Shown: positions 49,952 to 55,414 of the stretch, piece by piece
Numbering within the stretch: position 1 is the first letter of the stretch
Layout of the letters: each line of letters begins with the position of its first letter
Assembly: GCA_016180135.1 (NCBI GenBank)
Contig: JACPBV010000006.1
Location: 1 to 55,414 of the forward strand
Length of the DNA stretch: 55,414 nt
Reading direction: 5' to 3'
Source: Candidatus Woesearchaeota archaeon
GTDB taxonomy: Archaea > Nanobdellota > Nanobdellia > Woesearchaeales > JACPBV01
Made by a program: the position numbers and the translations under genes
Notes under the pieces: model-generated
Databases searched by the model: none
The model's input: the letters and a program-made list of their open reading frames with translations, nothing else
Told to the model about the DNA's origin: nothing

Positions 49952-50737
49952 ATGCTTGTAGAAAAAGATTTCCTGTCAAAGTTAAGAGATTTTGGGCTGA
50001 ATACCTATGAGAGCAAAATATGGATTGCCTTGCTTTCCAGAGGGACTTCTACTGCAGGCGAGCTCAGCGACATCGCGAATGTCCCCAGGTCAAGGAGTTA
50101 TGATGTTCTTGAAAGCCTAGAGAAGAAAGGCTTTATTGTGATGAAGCTCGGAAAGCCTATAACGTACATGGCTGTTGCCCCCAATGAAGTTGTTGAAAGG
50201 ATCAAAGCCAAGCTTCAGGAAGAGTCTCAGCAGCAGCTCAGCCTTATTGAAAGCATCAAACAGACCCCTTTGCTCGAGGAATTAAGCACTCTCCATGCAA
50301 AGGGCATCGAAACTCTCGACGAGACTGAGCTTACCGGCTGCATCAGGGGCAGGAAAAATATCTACAACCATCTGCAGTCCATGATCAAAAATGCGAAGAG
50401 ATCCATTGTGATCACTACTACGTCCGAAGGCGCTTCAAGAAAATTAGATATACTCGGAAAATCTTTACTAAAAGCCAAACAGAGGGGAGTGATGCTCAGG
50501 TTCGGGGCGCCCCTGGAGCCGCAGTCCGGGGAAGCAAGGGAATTTTCCAAGCTTGGAACCTACCGGAAGACGAAGGCGAATGCAAGGTTCTGCATCATCG
50601 ACAGGAAGGAGATCCTTTTTATGCTGATGGACGACACGCAGGTGCATCCCAGCTACGAGGCTGCGTTATGGGTCAATACTGAATTCTTCGCCAACACTTT
50701 GGAAAAATCATTCCTGCAGCATGCAGGATTTGTGTAG
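49952..50737 (+). CDS. TrmB-family transcriptional regulator, 261 aa
   Basis: An N-terminal winged helix (FGLNTYESKIWIALLSRG, then ELSDIANVPRSRSYDVLESL) is followed by a coiled coil and a phospholipase-D-like effector domain (about 110-255) typical of TrmB proteins, which sense sugars or other ligands. GTTTAAAAAG (49919-49928) is the TATA box. It is divergent from cimA with 114 bases between, so control of cimA or of both genes is likely but not proven. Confidence 0.88.
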   Translation: MLVEKDFLSKLRDFGLNTYESKIWIALLSRGTSTAGELSDIANVPRSRSYDVLESLEKKGFIVMKLGKPITYMAVAPNEVVERIKAKLQEESQQQLSLIESIKQTPLLEELSTLHAKGIETLDETELTGCIRGRKNIYNHLQSMIKNAKRSIVITTTSEGASRKLDILGKSLLKAKQRGVMLRFGAPLEPQSGEAREFSKLGTYRKTKANARFCIIDRKEILFMLMDDTQVHPSYEAALWVNTEFFANTLEKSFLQHAGFV

Positions 50738-50916
50738 GAAAATAGCCTGAAAATATCTCCTCTGAGGGGATTGTTTTTTGAGGCGGAAATCATCTAATCC
50801 AATTCACCTGCCCTATCAGATATTGCATTCAGCAAAAAACCAAAAACAAAGATTTATATATCTCTTCTCTTGTAAACTGCTGTTGAAGTGTTATTTTCAA
50901 AAAGAGGTGATTGGTG

Positions 50917-51108
50917 ATGGTATTGGAAGTTCAGCAGGTAACGCTCGCAGTCATTGTCGGGACGCTTGCCGCAATTGTCTATTCTTTGAGGGTCTTGGTG
51001 CTGATGGAGCGGAGAGTCGCGCGGATTGAGATGCATGTCGAGAACGTTGTCGGTAAGATCATGCGCGAAGAGCTCAGGATTGAAAAGACCTTAACAAGGA
51101 GAAGATAA
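50917..51108 (+). CDS. Small membrane protein with coiled-coil tail, 63 aa
   Basis: One span (residues 7-30, VTLAVIVGTLAAIVYSLRVL) is followed by a charged helix (ERRVARIEMHVENVVGKIMR), probably a coiled coil facing the cytoplasm. ATG 50917 has AGAGGTG seven bases upstream, and TTTATATAT near 50851 is a TATA box. Its last 18 bases overlap the 3' end of the convergent hjc gene. Function unknown. Confidence 0.65.
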   Translation: MVLEVQQVTLAVIVGTLAAIVYSLRVLVLMERRVARIEMHVENVVGKIMREELRIEKTLTRRR

Positions 51109-51501
51109 TCCTTCTTTGGTCAGCTCTTCGAATAATATCCCTTTTGACCTGGCAGAATCTGTGGTTATCAGGAAGTTTTTTCCGGTCCTCTCAAGGTCTT
51201 CCGGCATCATAAAATACCAATCATTTGCTGCAAAGCGGACAGCGATCCAGGGTTCTGCCTTAAAGAGCTGGGCGAACTGCCTGAGCTGCCCGATATCTTC
51301 TTCAGGGATATATTTTGAGTTTTCTTTGCATGTCTTGCATTCAATTGCCAGGATCCTGCCGCGGTTCGCCGCGATCAGGTCTGAACTCGGATATTTCATG
51401 CTGCCTGAGCCGGCAATCCTAACTGCCGCCCAGTCCGGCAGCGACCAGAACTTATGGATAAGCTCCCTTTCAGCGTTGATGCCTTTTGATTTTCTGCTCA
51501 T
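51091..51501 (-). CDS. hjc: Holliday junction resolvase Hjc, 136 aa
   Basis: Hjc cleaves four-way junctions in recombination. The nuclease residues are visible: a glutamate in GINAERELI, D41 in PSSDLIA and E54-x-K56 in AIECKTCK, with the GSGSMKYPS loop typical of the family. Length is normal. ATG 51501 is chosen over an earlier in-frame start (51564) that would add a non-homologous extension. The upstream region (51502-51646) is a C-rich, G-poor tract with no gene. Confidence 0.93.
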   Translation of the reverse strand: MSRKSKGINAERELIHKFWSLPDWAAVRIAGSGSMKYPSSDLIAANRGRILAIECKTCKENSKYIPEEDIGQLRQFAQLFKAEPWIAVRFAANDWYFMMPEDLERTGKNFLITTDSARSKGILFEELTKEGLSSPC

Positions 51502-51646
51502 GTCATTCCTGAAAACTTTTCCCGAACAAAAAAGTAGTGAATTCCCCCTCCCCACCCATCCCAAAATTCCGTACCCCCTGTTATCTCCCTACTCCACCTC
51601 ATCCCTGCCTACCCCCTCATCTCTTAACTTAAACCTCTTGATTGCA

Positions 51647-52540
51647 TCATATCTTAAAGGTCATGAAGTCTCTTCCCGCAATGGTGTCCGGGAAGATGTC
51701 TTTGGCGTCTTCCTCAACTTCGATGGTCTCTTTATACCTTGCTGAAAAATGGGTGAGGACAAGCTTTTTTGCCCCTGCCTGTGAAGCTACCTGGGCAGCT
51801 TCCCTGCCCGTCATGTGCTTGTATGCTTTGCTCTTCTCCTCTAACTTGGCGCCAAAGGTCGCTTCAGCCACGACAAGGTCTGCATCTTCCGCAAGCTTGA
51901 CAGCATTTGCGCAGAATGCCGTGTCGGTGACAATTGCGACTTTCTTCCCTTTCTCGATGAAAGTGGCCTCCTCAGGAAGGATCCTCTTGCCGTTATGCTC
52001 AACAGGTTCTCCGTCGGCAAGCTTGCCTAACATCGGGCCTGCAGGAAGGCCTATCTTCTTTATCTTTTTCATATCGATATGCCTCACATCTTTTTCGACA
52101 AAACGATAGCCTACAGTAGGAACATCATGGTCCAGCGGGAGGCACTCAACCTTATACCCCTTTGCGTCAAAGCATATGCCTTTCTCCGCTTCCCGTATCT
52201 CGATGCCAAAATTTCTCTCAAACTCAAAAGCCGAGAACATCGCTTCAAGATGCTTTTTTGTCCCCTTGGGGCCGACGATGAGGAGGGATCGTTCATAGTC
52301 CATCTTGCCCAGCGATGCGATTACTCCGGGAAGCCCAAACACATGGTCGCCATGCCAGTGGGTGAGGAATATCTTCGTGATTCTTGTCAGCGGAATCCCT
52401 TTGATCTTGAACTGCTTCTGCGTCCCCTCGCCGCAGTCAAACAAAAAACCCTCATTCTCATATCTCAGAAAAACTGCAGACTGATTCCGTTCTTTCGTCG
52501 GCACCATCGAGGATGTGCCGAAAAGCGTGAGTTCCATCAT
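51647..52540 (-). CDS. rnz: Ribonuclease Z (tRNA 3' processing), 297 aa
   Basis: RNase Z cuts the 3' trailer from pre-tRNAs. The metallo-beta-lactamase motif THWHGDHVFGL (near residues 60-70) and the later motifs (PLDHDVPTVGYRF, VTDTAF, ATF near 230, LTHFSARY) are in order, and length fits the short-form enzyme. The Met-Met start at 52540/52537 lies about 25 bases after TTTATATA (complement, near 52559-52566), implying a leaderless mRNA. Confidence 0.95.
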   Translation of the reverse strand: MMELTLFGTSSMVPTKERNQSAVFLRYENEGFLFDCGEGTQKQFKIKGIPLTRITKIFLTHWHGDHVFGLPGVIASLGKMDYERSLLIVGPKGTKKHLEAMFSAFEFERNFGIEIREAEKGICFDAKGYKVECLPLDHDVPTVGYRFVEKDVRHIDMKKIKKIGLPAGPMLGKLADGEPVEHNGKRILPEEATFIEKGKKVAIVTDTAFCANAVKLAEDADLVVAEATFGAKLEEKSKAYKHMTGREAAQVASQAGAKKLVLTHFSARYKETIEVEEDAKDIFPDTIAGRDFMTFKI

Positions 52541-52682
52541 GATGAAAATAGAGGGGAAGTATATAAATATGGGGGAGAAATTAATAATCAAAATCTGCCC
52601 CATACTCTAAGTTCGAGAATCATGTTCACATTCCCATAACGGGGCATTTTTGTAACATAATCGAGAAGGATATCTTCCGAAA

Positions 52683-52804
52683 GAAAATTTCAACAGCATC
52701 GGCGAGGCGAGGGCGGGGGACTTGCCCCCTACGGGGTGCCCGAGCAGGGCAAAATTTTCATAGGGAAAATTTTGACCGTCGAGCCCATCGTTGTTGAAAT
52801 TTTC
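52683..52804. repeat. Family B palindromic element (copy B2), 122 bp
   Basis: GAAAATTTCAAC at 52683 is complementary to GTTGAAATTTTC ending at 52804, and the core (CAGCATCGGCGAGGCGAGGG, then TGACCGTCGAGCCC) matches copy B1 in reverse. Inner arms AAAATTTTC/GAAAATTTT form a second stem. The 52541-52893 gap holds no gene; a TATA-like TTTTTAAG (near 52864) precedes endA. Confidence 0.8.
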
Positions 52805-52893
52805 GGTGCATTACTCGCCAAATATCTCTCATTTTTTAAGGCAAAGCCATCAAAACCAAAGCCTTTTTAAGCACCAGAGCAGTTTTTCCCCCC

Positions 52894-53409
52894 ATGAGCG
52901 ATGAGCCAAAGGAAGCCAAAGAGCTGAAGGAGGCTAAAGAATCTCCGGAAAAAAAGGAGATGGTGAAAGCGCTCTTTGCTGAAGAGCGCGTTGTCACGGA
53001 AAATTCTGATGCTGCAAGAGAACTCTACAACCAAAGCAGGTATGGGACTTTGCTGGAGAGCCAGAAGGTTCAGCTCTCTCTCCTTGAAGCCCTGTATCTC
53101 GTTGAGAAGGGCAAGCTGGAAGTTTTGCTGGGGAAGCAGAAGCTGCTTGATTTTGACGCGCTTTTGAAGAAGGCAAAAAAAGTCGAGCCTAATTTTTGGA
53201 TAAGGTATTGTGTCTTCAAAGATATGCGCAACAGGGGATACATAATCAAGACCGCATTGAAATTCGGCGCTGATTTCAGGGTATATGACCGTGGCGTGAA
53301 GCCGGGAGAGGACCATGCCAAATGGGTCGTGTTTCCGGTGCATGAGGCATCTTCGATGACCTGGTATGAGTTTGCTGCAAATCTCGCTTCGCTCGGGTCA
53401 GCAGCTTAA
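52894..53409 (+). CDS. endA: tRNA-splicing endonuclease EndA, C-terminally truncated, 171 aa
   Basis: EndA removes introns at bulge-helix-bulge sites. The N-terminal RELYNQSRYGTLLE and the nuclease-domain phrases VFKDMRNRGYIIKTALKFGA and FRVYDRGVKPGEDHAKW are typical; Y131 and H141 correspond to two of the three catalytic residues. After EFAA (residue 162) the protein ends in NLASLGSAA, codons that come from family A element A6. The usual following segment, which carries the catalytic lysine and last strand, is missing. It may be inactive or act as a structural subunit. Confidence 0.9.
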   Translation: MSDEPKEAKELKEAKESPEKKEMVKALFAEERVVTENSDAARELYNQSRYGTLLESQKVQLSLLEALYLVEKGKLEVLLGKQKLLDFDALLKKAKKVEPNFWIRYCVFKDMRNRGYIIKTALKFGADFRVYDRGVKPGEDHAKWVVFPVHEASSMTWYEFAANLASLGSAA

Positions 53410-53529
53410 AAATCCCCAAGTGATTTTTCGGTTGCTGACATTCCCCGTTGGGGGCGACCCCCTTGTCAGCTTGATTCAATGGACAAATGATTTTTACTTT
53501 AGGCTGCTAACCTATATTTTGAACGGAGC
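53379..53529 (+). mobile_element. Family A element (copy A6), interrupting endA
   Basis: The conserved 41-base block (complement of 53484-53524) ends at GAACGGAGC (53529), and the other end, AATCTCGCTTCGCTCGGG from 53380, lies inside the endA frame. The interior has the TCCCCGTTGGGGGCGA-type palindrome. The outermost bases of the endA-side terminus are not conserved, and no flanking direct repeat is evident. The conserved end faces the gene at 53577. Confidence 0.8.
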
Positions 53530-53545
53530 CACCCATCATAACAAC

Positions 53546-53554
53546 TTATTTATA
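53546..53554 (+). promoter_or_regulatory. TATA box of the winged-helix/fen1 genes, next to element A6
   Basis: TTATTTATA lies 22-31 bases before ATG 53577 (leaderless). Sixteen bases separate it from the element terminus at 53529. Confidence 0.65.
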
Positions 53555-53576
53555 GCTTCCTGCTTTTCCTGTTGGC

Positions 53577-54650
53577 ATGCAGGACCAGAGCGAAGAAGTT
53601 TTAAAGTTCCTTTCCAGCCATGGGCCGTCGTTGCCCATCGAGGTTGCTAAGGCGATCAGGCAGGACACTATTCTTGCCTCCGCATACCTCTCCCAATTGA
53701 TATCCGTGGGAAAAGTCAAAATATCGTCAGTAAAGGTCGGAACGTCCCCAGTGTATTATCTTCCCGGGCAGGAATCCCAGCTCATGAAGTTCAGCGATAA
53801 CCTCAACGAAAAGGACAAGAGGGCGTATGAGCGCCTGAAGGAGAAAAAGATCCTCAGAGATGCTGAGCTTGAGCCGCTGATGCGTGTTGCCCTGAGGAGC
53901 ATCAAAGATTACGCTTTGCCTTTGGATGTGCAGTTCCAGGGCAATACTGCGCTTTTCTGGAAATGGTATCTGCTGCCTGAGGGTGAGGCGAAGGCAGGTA
54001 TAGGCGCCCTCCTGGAGCCGCCGCAGGCCGCAGAGAATCTATCAGCGCAAAAAGAAAAAGAAGTATCAAAAGGGGCAGTGAATAATCCAACAGATTTAAA
54101 CAAAGATTCAACAGAGACAACAAATAATTCAACGGAGGCAATCAATACTCCAAAAGGTGAGACAGCAAATGAAATCCCTCCAGCCCCCCCGGAGGTGCAG
54201 CGGCGCCTTCAGGAACAAAAAGCCTCTGGAGAGTCCATACATAGAGAACCTATACCTAGAGAGCCCTTACCTGAAGAGTCCATACCTAAATGGCCTGTCC
54301 GAAAGAAACTGGCGAAGAAAGAAAAGAAAGAGCCTTCTGAAAATAATTTTGCCGGCGCTGTCGAGCAGTTTTTCGGGAAAAATGCTGTTGAGGTCATCGG
54401 AAGGCATCCTATCAAAAAAACAGAGACAGACTTCATCCTGAAAGTCCCAAGCGCTGTCGGAAATCTTGAATACTACTGCAAGGCAAGGGACAAAAAATCA
54501 ATCAATGACACTGACCTGGCATCTGCGTTTGCGCAGGGGCAGCTGAGAAAATTACCGGTGCTCCTCCTGACCGGCGGAAAGCTTACAAAACGGGCTCTCG
54601 AGATGCTCAGTAAAGATTTTAAAGGGATGCAGGTCAAAATCCTGCAGTAG
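53577..54650 (+). CDS. Winged-helix protein with a possible nuclease-like C-terminal domain, 357 aa
   Basis: The N-terminal 130 residues form one or two winged helices (SLPIEVAKAIRQDTILASAY, then VKISSVKVGTSPVYYLPG). A hydrophilic linker (about 145-265) has an Asn/Thr-rich part and repeats of the type (R/E)EPxP. The C-terminal 95 residues (VEQFFGKNAVEVIGRHP, LEYYCKARDKK, KLPVLLLTGG) look like a restriction-endonuclease-type fold, with E-x-x-x-K-A-R resembling the catalytic core; this is tentative. It is followed nine bases later by fen1, so a DNA-repair role is plausible. Confidence 0.7.
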   Translation: MQDQSEEVLKFLSSHGPSLPIEVAKAIRQDTILASAYLSQLISVGKVKISSVKVGTSPVYYLPGQESQLMKFSDNLNEKDKRAYERLKEKKILRDAELEPLMRVALRSIKDYALPLDVQFQGNTALFWKWYLLPEGEAKAGIGALLEPPQAAENLSAQKEKEVSKGAVNNPTDLNKDSTETTNNSTEAINTPKGETANEIPPAPPEVQRRLQEQKASGESIHREPIPREPLPEESIPKWPVRKKLAKKEKKEPSENNFAGAVEQFFGKNAVEVIGRHPIKKTETDFILKVPSAVGNLEYYCKARDKKSINDTDLASAFAQGQLRKLPVLLLTGGKLTKRALEMLSKDFKGMQVKILQ

Positions 54651-54658
54651 GATGTCCT

Positions 54659-55414
54659 ATGGGTGTTGCTATAACTGAGCTGCTGGAGAAAAAGGGTATA
54701 ACTCTTAATGACCTGAAGGGCAAAATCCTTGCCGTCGACAGCCCGCTCTGGCTTTACCAATTCCTTTCGTCTATCAGGCAGCCTGACGGCGCATTGTTCA
54801 CCGACAGCAAAGGCAATGTGACCTCGCACCTGATGGGCCTTTTTTTCAGGACAGTAAAGCTGATGGAATCGGGAATTAGGCTGGTTTTCTGTTTTGACGG
54901 CAAGGTTCCGGAGCTGAAGAAAGAGGAACGGCAGAGGAGGAGGGAGCTGAAGCAGGAAGCCGAGATGAAGCTTGCCGATGCTGAAAAACGAGGGGATATT
55001 GAAGGGATGAAAAAATTTGCTGCAAGGACTTCCCGGCTGACTTCTGAGATGATCGCTGATGCGAAGAAACTCCTTGAAGCATTAGGGCTGCCGTATATCA
55101 TCGGAGCATCTGAAGCTGAAGCGCAGGCTTCATTTTTGGTAACTCGTGGAGATGCCTATGCAGTATCTACCAACGATGCCGATGCGCTGCTGTTCAATGC
55201 CCCCAGGATAGTCAGGAACCTGAATATCGCCGGAAAAAAGAAAAAAACAAAAACTTTAGGAGTTGTTGCGGTTGAGCCTGAGCTTATTGACCTGAAGGAA
55301 AATCTCCGGCATCTGGGCATCACCCATGACCAGCTGATTGCATTATGCATGCTTGTCGGGACAGATTACAGCCCCGGGGTGAAGGGCATCGGGCCGAAAA
55401 CTGCCCTGAAGATG
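54659..55414 (+). CDS. fen: Flap endonuclease FEN1, partial (252 codons, continues past the window)
   Basis: FEN1 removes 5' flaps at Okazaki fragments and in repair. Visible motifs are AVDSPLWLYQFLSSIR, CFDGKVPELKKEERQRRR, the acidic ASEAEAQA (usually SEGEAQ), STNDADALLF (usually the QDYDSLLF type) and LVGTDYSPGVKGIGPKTA, a helix-hairpin-helix. The ATG at 54659 begins the conserved GVAITELL; an earlier ATG (54652) is in another frame and hits a stop. The two altered acidic motifs keep the key acidic residues. Confidence 0.94.
   Translation, partial: MGVAITELLEKKGITLNDLKGKILAVDSPLWLYQFLSSIRQPDGALFTDSKGNVTSHLMGLFFRTVKLMESGIRLVFCFDGKVPELKKEERQRRRELKQEAEMKLADAEKRGDIEGMKKFAARTSRLTSEMIADAKKLLEALGLPYIIGASEAEAQASFLVTRGDAYAVSTNDADALLFNAPRIVRNLNIAGKKKKTKTLGVVAVEPELIDLKENLRHLGITHDQLIALCMLVGTDYSPGVKGIGPKTALKM

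Overview
This is archaeal DNA. It encodes Orc1/Cdc6, both subunits of DNA polymerase D, MCM, an RPA-like OB-fold protein, TATA-binding protein, aIF2-beta, NAC, Sec61-beta/SecG, Hjc, RNase Z, EndA and FEN1, and many genes have a TATA box about 25 bases before a leaderless start. Polymerase D plus a very large set of lineage-specific membrane-anchored and Cys-rich secreted proteins, with few metabolic genes, suggests a DPANN archaeon of the Woesearchaeota/Pacearchaeota type. That placement is an inference.

Left part (1-35.4 kb), almost all on the minus strand: a cell-surface region. 0.3-7.1 kb holds single-span proteins with pilin-like N-termini, one carrying a peptidoglycan-amidase domain. 7.8-13.5 kb is a compact operon of four tiny or small membrane proteins, a 301-residue protein and a 1332-residue membrane protein. 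13.7-16.1 kb holds a MNT/HEPN pair and an AAA/DUF4143 ATPase. 16.3-17.9 kb has four close paralogues of a short pilin-like protein. 18.0-20.3 kb has two helical paralogues, a four-span protein, nac and secG. 20.5-35.4 kb has four large surface proteins (two with phage tail-fibre-like repeats, one of 1595 residues with Cys repeats behind a ribbon-helix-helix regulator), plus a rhomboid protease and a tldD/pmbA pair.

Centre (35.4-36.2 kb): a probable replication origin. Two inverted ORB-like sites flank a very AT-rich stretch just upstream of orc1, and genes on both sides mostly point away from it.

Right part (36.2-55.4 kb): information processing. orc1-dp1-dp2 lie on the plus strand; tbp-mcm-RPA form a minus-strand cluster; aIF2-beta, cimA divergent from a TrmB regulator, hjc, rnz, endA, a winged-helix protein and fen1 follow.

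The most unusual signal is a dispersed element family (A). Five copies share an identical 41-base block, each oriented toward a downstream gene and ending 15-17 bases before that gene's TATA box. One copy is flanked by a 12-base direct repeat, like a mobile element. Another copy supplies the last codons of endA, which then lacks the region holding the catalytic lysine. A second palindromic family (B) has outer arms that differ between copies yet remain self-complementary.
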